Assembly (NCBI RefSeq): GCF_001043975.1
Contig: NZ_LABY01000006.1
Coordinates: 1-40,712, forward strand
Length of the DNA stretch: 40,712 nt
Direction: 5' to 3'
DNA from: Methylobacterium variabile
GTDB lineage: Bacteria; Pseudomonadota; Alphaproteobacteria; Rhizobiales; Beijerinckiaceae
Shown in pieces: positions 17,974 through 26,361 of the stretch. The notes under the pieces are model-generated. The model did not search any database, had not been told where the DNA came from, and was given only the letters and a program-made list of their open reading frames with translations. The position numbers and the translations under genes were made by a program. Numbering within the stretch: the stretch's first letter is position 1; the number at the start of each line of letters is the position of its first letter.

Positions 17974-18300
17974 GGGCCGGAACGCTCCCGAATGCGCGTC
18001 TTGCCGGTCTTACGCGCGAGAGCGGCGTGACCTGGTGGCGTGTCTTGTCTTGGCGACATGTCTCGTCTTGGCGACGTTTGGCTTGGCGACGTGTCTTGAC
18101 CCGCAGCCTAGAGGTCGGTCCCCGGCGCGGGAGCGGCGGAATTCGGCGGCGTCGGTGCCCAGAACGGCGGGTGCGCGTACATCTTTTGAGGTGACCCGGT
18201 CCGCCGATTGCGACGCTTACCCTCCGGGCCCGGCCGGCTAGCCTGGATCGAGAGGCCGCGGCACCGCGGCGGGAAACGGCACGGCCCGACCGGCACAGCC
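17974..18300. promoter_or_regulatory. Divergent control region between GT4 and NeuD-like genes, with tandem repeats
   Basis: This 327-bp region separates two diverging polysaccharide genes and so contains both promoters. Near its left part CTTGGCGAC occurs three times (18049-18057, 18067-18075, 18082-18090) with GTGTCTTG on both flanks. The rest holds no convincing ORF; a frame open into the NeuD-like gene from 18208 is Arg/Pro-rich and is not used. No specific sigma site is claimed. Confidence 0.5.
18041..18098. repeat. Short tandem repeats (18- and 15-bp periods)
   Basis: Three units built on CTTGGCGAC followed by AT/GT-rich bases occur in direct order at 18-bp and 15-bp spacing, bordered by TGTCTTG at both ends (18041-18047 and 18092-18098). 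The unit is unlike flanking sequence. It lies 68 to 125 bp upstream of the GT4 start, in position to bind a regulator or vary by slippage. Confidence 0.7.
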
Positions 18301-18951
18301 ATGCAGCGCCCCCTGATCATCCTCGGCACCGGCGGCAACGCCCTCGACATCCTGGATCTCGTCGAGAGCCGGCCCGGATCCTGGCGGGTGGCCGGCTTCC
18401 TGGACGATGCCCGGCCGGAGGGCGACCGCGTCGCCGGGCTGCCGGTGCTCGGGCGCCTCGCCGAGGCGCGGCGTCTCGCCGAGGATGGGGCGGTCGCCTT
18501 CGTCAACGCCATCGGCAGCGATGCCAGCCACCGCGAGCGGTTGGCGATCGTCGCCGGGACCGGGCTGGCGCCCGAGCGCTTCGCGACGCTGGTCCATGCC
18601 GGCGCCGCAGTCTCGTCCCGGGCCGTGCTCGGCCCCGGCACCTGCGTCCATCACGGCGCCAGCGTCGCCGGCAACGTCGTGGCCGGTGCCCATGTCGGCA
18701 TCGGGCCCGGCGCCATCGTCGGGCACGACACGGTGATCGGCGACGGGGCGATGCTCGCCCCGGGCTGCGTGGTCAGCGGCTTCGTGCGCCTCGGGCGCTC
18801 CTGCTACGTCGGGGCGGGCAGTGCGCTCCGCCAGCGCGTCGCGATCGGCGAGCGGGCGCTCGTCGGCCTCGGCGCCGTCGTGCTGCGCGATGTGCCGGCG
18901 GGGGCGACGGTCGTGGGCAATCCCGCCCGCACCTTGCGGATGGGGGCCTGA
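18301..18951 (+). CDS. NeuD-like sugar O-acyltransferase (left-handed beta-helix)
   Basis: The 216-residue protein has an N-terminal nucleotide-binding-like domain (RPLIILGTGGNALDILDLVE, with GFLDDARP further on), as in NeuD/PglD-type acyltransferases. Hexapeptide repeats follow from about residue 105 (VLGPGTCVHHGASVAGNVVAG, HVGIGPGAIVGHDTVIGDGAM, AIGERALVGLGAVVLRDVPAG). His at about residue 117 is a candidate catalytic base. The closing VVGNPARTLRMGA is the standard hexapeptide-transferase end. It should transfer an acetyl group from acetyl-CoA to a sugar nucleotide or glycan. The ATG at 18301 begins the family-like sequence; upstream in-frame codons are Arg-rich. It is 6 bp from the next gene, so cotranscribed. 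Confidence 0.88.
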   Translation: MQRPLIILGTGGNALDILDLVESRPGSWRVAGFLDDARPEGDRVAGLPVLGRLAEARRLAEDGAVAFVNAIGSDASHRERLAIVAGTGLAPERFATLVHAGAAVSSRAVLGPGTCVHHGASVAGNVVAGAHVGIGPGAIVGHDTVIGDGAMLAPGCVVSGFVRLGRSCYVGAGSALRQRVAIGERALVGLGAVVLRDVPAGATVVGNPARTLRMGA

Positions 18952-18957
18952 AGCGCC

Positions 18958-19860
18958 ATGCGCCGCGCCGGCCCCAGGGTCTCGGTCGTGCTCCCGCTCC
19001 GGGCGGGCGTGCCCGTCGGGCCGGCGCTCGCCGCCCTGCGCGCCCAGACCTTCGGCGACTTCGAGGCGCTGGCGGTCGGGGAGGGGGCGCTGGAGGCCGC
19101 CGGCGCCGCGGCCGATCCGCGGGTGCGGGCGCTGCGCGAGGACGGCGCCGGGCGGGCTGCCGCCCGCAACCGCGGCGTGACGGCGGCGCGGGCCGAGTGG
19201 GTGGCCTTCCTCGATCCCGGCGACCTGTGGCGCGAGGACCACCTCGCCGAACTCGTCGCCGCGACCCGCTTCGGCGACGCCGTCGCGGTGTTCGGCAATC
19301 CCGTCCTGTCCGGGAGCGGCCGGCCCCTGCTGCCGATGAGCGTGCCGGCAGGCCGCGTCGCCGACCTGTTCGCCTTCTCGCTCCGGGTCGGGGCCGCGCC
19401 GGTGCGGGCGAGCGCCGTGCTGATCGAGCGGGCCGCGGCGATCGATGCCGGCCTCTTCCCGCTCCAGGCCGGATGCGGGCCGGACCTCGATCTCTGGGGA
19501 CGCCTCGCCCTCCAGGGGCCGTTCCGCTACGTCGCCCGGCCGACGGCGGTCCTGGGCCCGGACGCGGTGTCCCGGCGCCTGCCGGCGCCGCCCCTCCTCG
19601 CCGCCACTCTAGGGAGGCTCCTCGACGAGGGCGCGGTGCCCGCTGACCTCGCGCCGGCCGCCCGGCGCTACCGCAATCGCCTGATGCTCGGTCACGCCCG
19701 CCGGCTCGCGGAGGCCGGCCGCCCGGCCGAGGCGCGGGCGACGCTGGCGCGGGACTGCGTCCCGGGTCTCGATCCGGGGCGCTACCTCGCGGCGCTCGCC
19801 CGCATCTGGCGGGCGGGCCGGGCCTGGCCGGCGCCCGGGGCCCTCGCCGGGTCGCCCTGA
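18958..19860 (+). CDS. GT2-like glycosyltransferase
   Basis: The 300-residue protein opens with RVSVVLPLRAGVPVGPALAALRAQ and FGDFEALAVG, the start of a GT-A fold. GAGRAAARNRGVTAARAEWVAFLDPGDLW follows. AARNxGxxxAxxxxxxFLDxDD is the family-2 signature; here the DxD-like site reads DPGD, with the second Asp shifted as in many GT2 members. The C-terminal half is diverged, with a helical Arg/Ala-rich tail. It likely acts on the cytoplasmic face in polysaccharide assembly with the adjacent NeuD-like enzyme and flippase. Position 6 bp after the NeuD-like gene indicates one operon. Substrate is unknown. Confidence 0.82.
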   Translation: MRRAGPRVSVVLPLRAGVPVGPALAALRAQTFGDFEALAVGEGALEAAGAAADPRVRALREDGAGRAAARNRGVTAARAEWVAFLDPGDLWREDHLAELVAATRFGDAVAVFGNPVLSGSGRPLLPMSVPAGRVADLFAFSLRVGAAPVRASAVLIERAAAIDAGLFPLQAGCGPDLDLWGRLALQGPFRYVARPTAVLGPDAVSRRLPAPPLLAATLGRLLDEGAVPADLAPAARRYRNRLMLGHARRLAEAGRPAEARATLARDCVPGLDPGRYLAALARIWRAGRAWPAPGALAGSP

Positions 19861-19935
19861 CCCGACCGGTCACGCCCCGGCGCGTCGTCCGGGGGCGCAC
19901 CGTCCGGGGATCTGCCGTTCAAGAAGGGATTCTCG

Positions 19936-21426
19936 ATGAGCCTCGTCAAGCGCGCCGTCCTGCTCCTCTCGGGCGAGCGCTACCTCGTTCTCACGATCAC
20001 GTTGTGCCAGACTGCCCTCGTCTCGCGCCTGCTCACCCCGGAGGAGGTCGGCCTGTCGCTGCTCGGCGTCGCCCTGGTCCAGGTCATCGACGGGATGCGG
20101 GATTTCGGCACCACCAACTACATCATCCACGACCCGGCCGCCTCGCACCAGAGCGCCAGGACCGCCTTCACGGTGCTCCTCGCCCTGTCGGCCGTCTTCG
20201 CGGTCGCGCTCGTGGCCTTCGCCGGTCTCTGGGCACGGGTCTACGGCCAGCCGCTGCTCGAACCCTACCTGAGGGTGCTGGGCCTGAGCTTCCTGCTGGT
20301 GCCGTTCTCCGGGCCCCTGATGGCGCTGATGCGCCGGGACTTCCAGTTCGCCGCCCTGATGTGGGTGAATGTCGGCACCTGCCTGACCTACGCGGTGGTG
20401 CTCGTCACCCTGGCGCTCCTCGGCTTCGGGGCGATGAGCTTCGCCTGGGCCGCGGTGGCGAGCGCCGTCGCCACGGTGGCCCTGAGCCTCGCCGGCCGGC
20501 CGGAGCCGGGGATCTTCCGCCCCTGCCTCCAGGGCTGGCGCACGGCGCTGGCGATCGGGGGCTGCGCCAGCGTGACGACCCTGCTCAACCGCGCCTACGA
20601 CCTGCTGCCGATCTTCCTCATCGGCCGGGTCGGCGGGCCGGACCTCGTCGGCCTCTACGGCCGGGCGCAGGTGGTGAGCCAGCTGCCGGACAAGCTGATC
20701 CTCGGCAGCCTGGCCTCGGTGATCCTGCCGATGTTCGCCGCCGACCGGCGCGACGGGCGCTGCCTGGCCCCGTCCTACCTCGCCTCGATCGCCAACATCA
20801 CGGCGGTCCTCTGGCCGGTCTCCCTGCTGATGGCGCTCATCGCCCAGCCGGTGGTCCTGGTCCTGCTCGGGTCGCAGTGGATCGCCAGCGTGCCGATCGT
20901 GCAGGTGCTGGCGCTGGCCTCGATGCTGACCTTCCCGGCGATGCTGACCTACCCGGTGCTGCTGGCGAGCGGGGGCCTGCGCGACACCCTGACGGCGAGC
21001 CTGATCAGCCTGCCCCCGAGCGCAGCCGTCGTCGCCTGCGCGGCGTCGGGCGGGCCGCTCGCGGTGGCGCTGAGCCAGTTCGTCACCGTCCCGCTCCAGG
21101 TCGGCGTCGCCCTCTGCTTCATCCGCCGCCGGGTGCCGTTCACCCTGGCCGATCTCGCCGCCTCGGTGCGGATCAGCGCCCTCGTCACCGTCGCGACAGC
21201 CCTGCCGCCGCTCGCGGTCATCGCCCTGTCGGGCCACGGCTTCGCCCTCACGGTGCCGCAGGGCGTGCTCGCCGGGTTCGGCGGCGCGGCAGCCTGGCTC
21301 GCGGCCATGCTGGCCCTCGATCATCCGGTCGCCGGCCACGTCCGCGAGACGCTTCGCCCGGTGCTCCTCCTCCTGCGCCCCCGCGCCCGCGCGGCCGTCC
21401 AGGCCGGCGACGAGGGGATCCGGTGA
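19936..21426 (+). CDS. Polysaccharide flippase (Wzx/MOP superfamily)
   Basis: The 496-residue protein has 12 to 14 hydrophobic helices and the look of Wzx/RfbX-type oligosaccharide translocases. GERYLVLTITLCQTALVSRLLTPEEVGLSLL opens it, then DFGTTNYIIHDP, LLNRAYDLLPIFLIGRVGGPDLVGLYGRAQ and SLASVILPMFAADRRDGR. It would flip a lipid-linked oligosaccharide across the inner membrane for export. AAGAAGGGA lies about 8 nt before the ATG at 19936. It follows the GT2 gene after 75 bp, same strand, and is the last gene of the set; no polymerase or ligase is visible, so the rest of the pathway is elsewhere. Confidence 0.9.
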   Translation: MSLVKRAVLLLSGERYLVLTITLCQTALVSRLLTPEEVGLSLLGVALVQVIDGMRDFGTTNYIIHDPAASHQSARTAFTVLLALSAVFAVALVAFAGLWARVYGQPLLEPYLRVLGLSFLLVPFSGPLMALMRRDFQFAALMWVNVGTCLTYAVVLVTLALLGFGAMSFAWAAVASAVATVALSLAGRPEPGIFRPCLQGWRTALAIGGCASVTTLLNRAYDLLPIFLIGRVGGPDLVGLYGRAQVVSQLPDKLILGSLASVILPMFAADRRDGRCLAPSYLASIANITAVLWPVSLLMALIAQPVVLVLLGSQWIASVPIVQVLALASMLTFPAMLTYPVLLASGGLRDTLTASLISLPPSAAVVACAASGGPLAVALSQFVTVPLQVGVALCFIRRRVPFTLADLAASVRISALVTVATALPPLAVIALSGHGFALTVPQGVLAGFGGAAAWLAAMLALDHPVAGHVRETLRPVLLLLRPRARAAVQAGDEGIR

Positions 21427-21433
21427 GGGAGGG

Positions 21434-21463
21434 GAGGGGACGCCGGTCCCGGGCCGTCCCCTC
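21434..21463 (+). terminator. Hairpin after the flippase gene
   Basis: GAGGGGACG (21434-21442) pairs perfectly with CGTCCCCTC (21455-21463) over a 12-nt loop that can itself pair partly. It begins 8 bp after the flippase stop, in the convergent gap before the second SDR gene. No T-run follows. Confidence 0.6.
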
Positions 21464-21585
21464 GCCATCATCGCTTTGCCGCCCGCGCCGCGGCGCCCGG
21501 CGGGCCGGCCCGTTCGCCATCCGGCCCGGATCGCCCGATCACGGCCGATCGGCGCGGTCCGGTCCCGAGGTGACGGGCCGGCGCC

Positions 21586-22371
21586 TCAGGCCCGGTAGCG
21601 CGCCGCCGCGTGCTCCTGCGCGAAGTTCGGCACCATCGCCTGGCGCGCCGCCTCGAAGGCCTCCCACTGGGCGGCGTCCGGCAGGGACGGGATCGTCACC
21701 ACCTCGCGGCGGTCGAAGCCGGTGAGCGCGGCATCGACCATCTCGCCGACCTCCATCACTCCCTGGAGGCTCTCCACGGCGCGTCCCGAGCGCTCCCAGA
21801 TCTCCGTGCGGGTCGCGGCCGGCAGCACCGCCTGGACGTAGACGCCGCGGGGTCCGAGCTCGGCCTGCAGCGCCCGCGACAGGGTCAGCACGTAGGCCTT
21901 GGTCGCCCCGTAGACGCCCGGCAGCCACTCGGGCGCCAGCGCCACCACCGAGCTGATGTTGACGATCGCCCCGCCGCCGCGGCCGAGGAAGGCCTGCGCG
22001 GCGGCGCCGGCGAGCCGGGTCAGCGCCACCACGTTGAGGTCGACCAGGCGGTACTGGGGCGCGAGGTCGGCGGCTGAGAAGCCGGCGGGCGCCGCCGCAC
22101 CGGCATTGTTCACGAGGATCCCGATCCGGGCATCGTCGCGCAGGCGCGCCTCGACGGCGGCGAGCCCGGCCGGATCGGTGAGGTCGGCCGGCAGCACGTC
22201 GACGGCGACGCCGGTCTCGGCGCGCAGGCGCGCGCCCAAGGCCTCCAGGCGGGCGGCGTCCCGCGCCACCAGCACCAGGGGGTGGCCGCGCCGGGCGAGG
22301 CGGTCGGCATAGGTGGCGCCGATGCCGGACGAGGCGCCGGTGACGAGGGCGGCGGGCGATGCGCTGGTCAT
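21586..22371 (-). CDS. SDR-family oxidoreductase
   Basis: The 261-residue classical SDR has TGASSGIG at 11-18, VLPADLTDP near 59-67, LVNNAGAAAP near 86-95, catalytic Ser140/141 and Tyr154-x3-Lys158 (YGATK). The basic residue at LVARDAARLEAL suggests NADP(H). The C-terminus ends FEAARQAMVPNFAQEHAAARYRA. The substrate cannot be told. The ATG at 22371 (MTSASPAALVTGASSGIG) is chosen because upstream in-frame codons cross an AT-rich inverted repeat that looks regulatory. It sits alone between the polysaccharide genes and the flagellar operon and is divergent from fliF, with no functional link to either. Confidence 0.88.
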   Translation of the reverse strand: MTSASPAALVTGASSGIGATYADRLARRGHPLVLVARDAARLEALGARLRAETGVAVDVLPADLTDPAGLAAVEARLRDDARIGILVNNAGAAAPAGFSAADLAPQYRLVDLNVVALTRLAGAAAQAFLGRGGGAIVNISSVVALAPEWLPGVYGATKAYVLTLSRALQAELGPRGVYVQAVLPAATRTEIWERSGRAVESLQGVMEVGEMVDAALTGFDRREVVTIPSLPDAAQWEAFEAARQAMVPNFAQEHAAARYRA

Positions 22372-22393
22372 GGTCGTGCTCCTGGCCGGCCTA

Positions 22394-22437
22394 TTCATGA
22401 TGGCCGACATGAGATTATTGATGACAATCATCATGAA
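22394..22437. promoter_or_regulatory. Perfect inverted repeat upstream of the SDR gene
   Basis: TTCATGATG (22394-22402) and CATCATGAA (22429-22437) are exact reverse complements 26 bp apart, inside the only AT-rich patch of the region. A smaller dyad GATGA-CAA-TCATC sits inside, at 22420-22432. It begins 23 bp upstream of the SDR start, overlapping where its promoter should be. This looks like an operator for a TetR- or MarR-type repressor, but no such gene is adjacent. Confidence 0.55.
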
Positions 22438-22463
22438 ATCCGTCAATCGCGGCCGCCGTTGCC

Positions 22464-22481
22464 GCGTGCGCCGGCGCACGC
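22464..22481. promoter_or_regulatory. Perfect 18-bp palindrome upstream of fliF
   Basis: GCGTGCGC-CG-GCGCACGC is fully symmetric. It lies 86 bp before the fliF start in the divergent gap. It could be a binding site for a flagellar regulator such as FtcR, or a cruciform; no second copy is seen upstream of the other flagellar block. Confidence 0.4.
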
Positions 22482-22566
22482 CGGGGCCGCAACCTCCGCA
22501 CAAGGCAGCCGCGTCACAGAGCCATGAGGCAGAAATCGCCTGTGCTGGAGCGGGATTGGCAGGGGC

Positions 22567-24255
22567 ATGTCCGGTCGCGAGCAAGCCGAGAGGCTGTGGA
22601 GCAACATCGTCGAGCTCGGGCCCCGGCGCCTCGCCGCCCTCGGGCTGATCGGCCTCGTGGTGTTCCTGGCGGTGGGCCTGGGCGCCTACTACCTGAGCCG
22701 CCCGGCGCAGGAGACGCTCTATACCGGCCTCTCCCGCGAGGACGTGGCCCGGATCGGCGGCGTGCTGAAGGATGCCGGCATCCGCTTCGACGTCAGCGCC
22801 GACGGGGCCGCCGTGCTGGTGCCCTACGGCAATACCGCCCAGGCCCGGATGCTGCTCGCCGAGAAGGGCCTGCCGCAGAGCTCGAAGTCCGGCTACGAAT
22901 TGTTCAACGACCTCGGCTCGCTCGGCATGACCTCGTTCATGCAGGAGGTGACCCGGGTCCGGGCGCTCGAGGGCGAGATCGCCCGCACGATCCAGGGCAT
23001 GAAGGGCGTGCGCGCCGCGCGCGTCCACATCGTGCTGCCCGACCGGGGCTCGTTCCGGCGCGACCAGCAGGCGCCCTCGGCCTCCGTGGTGGTGCGCACC
23101 GAGCCCGCCGACGACCGCAGCGGCGCCCAGGCGATCCGCCAGCTCGTCGCCTCGGCGATCCCCGGCATGAGGCCCGACCGGGTCACGGTGATCGGCGCCG
23201 ACGGCACCCTGCTCCTGTCGGGCGACGAGGGCGGCACCGCCCCGACCGGCAGGATGGCGAGCCTGGAGAAGGACGTCAGCCGCGAGGTGCAGGACCGGAT
23301 CCGCCGGGCGCTGACGCCCTATCTCGGCCTCGGCAACTTCGAGGTCAGCGTCGCGGCCCAGCTCAACACCGACAAGACCTCGACCAACGAGACGATCTAC
23401 AACCCGGACCAGCAGGTCGCGCGCTCGGTCCGCTCGGTGCGCGAGAACGAGAACAGCCAGAACCGCAGCGCCCAGCGGCCGACCAGCGCCCAGCAGAACC
23501 TGCCCGACCAGCGCACCCGCTCGGACGGCAACGACACCGCCAGCAACGAGACCTCCAAGAAGGAGGACCTCACCAACTACGAGATCTCCCAGAAGGTGAT
23601 CCAGACGGTGAGCGACGGCTACGCCGTGAAGCACCTCTCGGTGGCGGTGCTGGTCAACCGCTCGCGCCTCGCGGCCGGGCAGCAGGGCCAGGAGGCCGCG
23701 GCCAACGTCGACAAGCAGATCGCCGAGATCGAGCAGCTCGTCGCCTCCGCGGCCGGCGCCAGCAAGGAGCGGGGCGACACCATCAAGGTCGCGGCGGTGG
23801 GCTTCATCAACGACGGCCAGGCCCTGGAGCCGGTGCCGCCGCTCAGCATCACCGACGTGATGGTGCGGCAATCCGCGACCCTCATCAACGCGGCCACCAT
23901 CCTGGTGGTGGCGGGCCTGCTGATCTGGTTCGGCCTGCGCCCGGCGCTGCGCGCCATCCTGGCGGTGCCCGAGGCGGCCCAGGCCGAGGTCGCGGCGCTC
24001 GAGGCCGGGGCCGCCGCGGCGGCCCTGCCGGGCGCGCCGGAGGCCGGAGCCCTGCCGGCGCCCGGGCCGATCGTCCCCGGCCAGCCGGCGCTCGCCGGCC
24101 CCGAGGGCATGCCCGCCATGGCGAGCCTGATCGAGGACATGGCCGAGAAGGCGAAGCACTCGCCGCAGAAGCGGCTGGAGCAGATGATCGACGTCGACGA
24201 GGAGCAGGTCGCCGCCATCCTCAAGCGCTGGCTCCTGCGTGAGGAGCCGGCGTGA
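22567..24255 (+). CDS. fliF: Flagellar MS-ring protein FliF
   Basis: FliF forms the MS ring in the inner membrane, the first structure of the flagellar basal body, and anchors FliG. The 562-residue protein has a transmembrane helix at about 22-43 and ring-building motifs (ETLYTGLSREDVARI, LLAEKGLPQSSKSGYELF, VRAARVHIVLPDRGSFRRDQQ and ASVVV after it). A periplasmic region rich in Asn/Gln/Ser follows around 285-330. A second transmembrane helix lies near 440-458. The FliG-binding C-terminus carries ASLIEDMAEKAKHSPQKRLEQ and DEEQVAAILKRWL. The ATG at 22567 follows GGCAGGGGC. It is the first gene of the plus-strand flagellar operon and its TGA overlaps the next ATG. Confidence 0.96.
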   Translation: MSGREQAERLWSNIVELGPRRLAALGLIGLVVFLAVGLGAYYLSRPAQETLYTGLSREDVARIGGVLKDAGIRFDVSADGAAVLVPYGNTAQARMLLAEKGLPQSSKSGYELFNDLGSLGMTSFMQEVTRVRALEGEIARTIQGMKGVRAARVHIVLPDRGSFRRDQQAPSASVVVRTEPADDRSGAQAIRQLVASAIPGMRPDRVTVIGADGTLLLSGDEGGTAPTGRMASLEKDVSREVQDRIRRALTPYLGLGNFEVSVAAQLNTDKTSTNETIYNPDQQVARSVRSVRENENSQNRSAQRPTSAQQNLPDQRTRSDGNDTASNETSKKEDLTNYEISQKVIQTVSDGYAVKHLSVAVLVNRSRLAAGQQGQEAAANVDKQIAEIEQLVASAAGASKERGDTIKVAAVGFINDGQALEPVPPLSITDVMVRQSATLINAATILVVAGLLIWFGLRPALRAILAVPEAAQAEVAALEAGAAAAALPGAPEAGALPAPGPIVPGQPALAGPEGMPAMASLIEDMAEKAKHSPQKRLEQMIDVDEEQVAAILKRWLLREEPA

Positions 24256-25028
24256 TGGACGCGGTGATCGCCCGCTACCTGCCGGACTTCTCGCGACCCG
24301 CGGTTCCCGGCGGCGGCGCCCCGGTGCAGGTCCCGGCCCCGGACGACTTCGGCAACCCCTGGGCCGGCCTCGCCCGCGCCCCGCGGCCCGCGGCCCCGCT
24401 GGCGGACGCCGACGACGCCATCCAGATCGAGCCCGTGCGGCCCGAGCCCCTTCGGCCCGAGCCCGTCGGCCCGCAGCCCGTGCGGCCGCCGGCCGCCAGG
24501 CGCGAGACGCCGGAGGAGCGCGCCGCGCTGCTGGCCGCCGCCGAGGAGCGCGGCCGGCAGCAGGGCCTGGCGCAGGCGCGGGAAGAGGCCGAGGCCGCGC
24601 GCCTGCGGGCGGCCGAGGCGGCCGAGGCCCGCCTCGCCGAGGCGCGCCGGCACTGGAGCGAGGCCGAGGCTGAGGCCCTGGCCGACGGCTTCGCGGCGGC
24701 CCTGCGCGCCCTCGACGCCAGCCTGACCGAGCGGATCGCCCGGCTGCTGGTGCCGGTCCTGACCGACGCCCTGCGCCGGCAGGCGGTGGCGGAGCTGAGC
24801 GGCGCGCTGACGCGGCTCCTCGCCGAGCCGCAGGCCGCGAGCGTCCGGGTGAGCGGGCCCGAGGACCTGCTGGCGGCGCTGGCCGCCCGCCTCGGGCCGC
24901 TTGCGGCGTCGGTCACGTTCACGGCGGCCGAGACCGCCGAGGTGCAGGTCAGCGCCGACCAGACGGTGATCGACACCCAGCTCGGCGCCTGGACGCGCCT
25001 GCTCGCGGCAGCGGTGGCGGAGGCCTGA
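24255..25028 (+). CDS. FliH-like flagellar assembly protein
   Basis: The 257-residue protein lies where rhizobial-type loci place a FliH-like gene. The N-terminal 90 residues are Pro-rich with a repeated RPEP/RPxP element (PVRPEPLRPEPVGPQPVRPP). A long Ala/Glu/Arg helix with coiled-coil character follows (about 85-160), then a conserved-looking C-terminal domain ending VSADQTVIDTQLGAWTRLL, which resembles the FliH tail (I-x-T-x-L-x-x-W). FliH binds the FliI ATPase and docks it at the export gate. Start ATG at 24255 overlaps the fliF stop by 1 nt (TGATG); a GTG at 24252 is possible. Stop and motB start are 1 nt apart. Assignment rests on position and layout, not on a strong motif. Confidence 0.68.
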   Translation: MDAVIARYLPDFSRPAVPGGGAPVQVPAPDDFGNPWAGLARAPRPAAPLADADDAIQIEPVRPEPLRPEPVGPQPVRPPAARRETPEERAALLAAAEERGRQQGLAQAREEAEAARLRAAEAAEARLAEARRHWSEAEAEALADGFAAALRALDASLTERIARLLVPVLTDALRRQAVAELSGALTRLLAEPQAASVRVSGPEDLLAALAARLGPLAASVTFTAAETAEVQVSADQTVIDTQLGAWTRLLAAAVAEA

Positions 25029-25029
25029 G

Positions 25030-26361
25030 ATGTCCGAAGGCGGCCACCAGGAAATCATCATCATCAAGCGCCACGGCGACCACGAGGACGGTCATCACGG
25101 CGGCGCCTGGAAGATCGCGCTCGCCGACTTCATGACCGCCATGATGGCGCTGTTCCTGGTGATGTGGCTGATCAACTCCACCAGCAAGGAGCAGAAGCAG
25201 ACCATCGCCGAGTACTTCAACCCGGTGAAGCTCGCCGAGGTCACCCACGACCGCAAGGGCCTGCGCGATCCCCACGACACCCCCTCCGAGCCCGGCGCCG
25301 AGGGCGGCAAGGCCGAGGGCAAGGCCGGAGACGCCCGGGGCGAGGTCGCGCCCGGCAGCCGCGCGCGGGAATCGGCCCTGTTCCAGGACCCCTACGCGGT
25401 GCTGGCCCGCCTCGCCGCCGAGGCCGACCGGGGCGACACGGCGAGCGCCGACGCGGCTTCCGTCGAATCCGGCCAGCCCGGGATCAGCGGCGGCGACGCG
25501 GCGCGGGATCCGTTCGATCCGCTCTACTGGCAGGTCGAGCCCCTGCCGCGCCACCGCACCGAGCGGCCGGGCAGCCTCGGCACCGCGGTGGCGGCCCCGT
25601 CCGAGACCCGCCTCGACGCCAAGGGCCAGGTGGCTTCAGGCCAGGTGGCCTCCGGCAAGCCGCGGGATCCGGCGCGCCCCGAGCTGAAGGAGGCAGCCAC
25701 CCGCGTCGCGTCGGCGGAGGCCACGCTCCCGCTGACCCCGCGCGATCCGGCGAAGGACGCGGCCAAGGAGGCCACCAAGGAGGCCGCCCTCCGGGAGCCG
25801 TCGGCCAGGGACGCCCCGAAGGATTCCCCGCAGGGCAAGGATCCGGCGCAGAAGGATGCGGCGAAGGACCCGTCCAGGGACAAGTCGGCCGAGACCGCTG
25901 CGGTCGCCGCGATGAAGGCCGAGATCGCCAAGGCGGTGGCGCCGCTCGCCACCGGCGCGCCGACCCCGAAGGTCGAGGTGCGCCGCTCGGGCGAGGGCAT
26001 CCTCATCAGCATCACCGACGAGATCGACTTCAGCATGTTCGGCATCGGCTCGGCGGAGCCGACGCCGAAGGTGGTGCGGGCGCTCGAGCGCATCGCCAAG
26101 GTGATCAACGCCCGGCCCGGCCGCATCGTGGTCCGCGGCCACACCGACGGGCGGCCGTTCCGCTCCGAGACCTACGACAACTGGCGCCTCTCGACGGCCC
26201 GGGCCCAGATGGCCTCCTACATGCTGGTGCGCGGCGGCGTCGACGAGGGCCGGATCGAGCGCATCGAGGGCTACGCCGACCGCCAGCCCCGTAACCCCGC
26301 CGACCCGAAGGCAGCGGAGAACCGGCGCATCGAGATCCTGGTGCGGGGGCTGCCCGAATGA
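25030..26361 (+). CDS. motB: Flagellar motor stator protein MotB
   Basis: MotB pairs with MotA as the proton-conducting stator. A His/Asp-rich cytoplasmic start (residues 1-25) precedes the single membrane helix WKIALADFMTAMMALFLVMWL (27-47), in which Asp33 is the proton-binding residue. A plug-like segment follows (NSTSKEQKQTIAEYFNPVKLAEV). The OmpA-like peptidoglycan-binding domain is C-terminal (about 310-440): ISITDEIDFSMFGIGSAEPTPK, VRGHTDGRPFRSETYDNWRLS, then AENRRIEILV. The linker between the two is unusually long and Lys/Asp/Ala-rich (KDAAKEATKEAALREPSARD, QVASGQVASG). This makes the protein 443 residues against about 308 in E. coli, though long MotB linkers are usual in rhizobia. Its stop overlaps the motC start (ATGA). 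Confidence 0.95.
   Translation: MSEGGHQEIIIIKRHGDHEDGHHGGAWKIALADFMTAMMALFLVMWLINSTSKEQKQTIAEYFNPVKLAEVTHDRKGLRDPHDTPSEPGAEGGKAEGKAGDARGEVAPGSRARESALFQDPYAVLARLAAEADRGDTASADAASVESGQPGISGGDAARDPFDPLYWQVEPLPRHRTERPGSLGTAVAAPSETRLDAKGQVASGQVASGKPRDPARPELKEAATRVASAEATLPLTPRDPAKDAAKEATKEAALREPSARDAPKDSPQGKDPAQKDAAKDPSRDKSAETAAVAAMKAEIAKAVAPLATGAPTPKVEVRRSGEGILISITDEIDFSMFGIGSAEPTPKVVRALERIAKVINARPGRIVVRGHTDGRPFRSETYDNWRLSTARAQMASYMLVRGGVDEGRIERIEGYADRQPRNPADPKAAENRRIEILVRGLPE

Noticed and set aside
21586..24159. SDR frame extended upstream to 857 residues
   Set aside because: The added part is antisense to fliF. The SDR starts at 22371.
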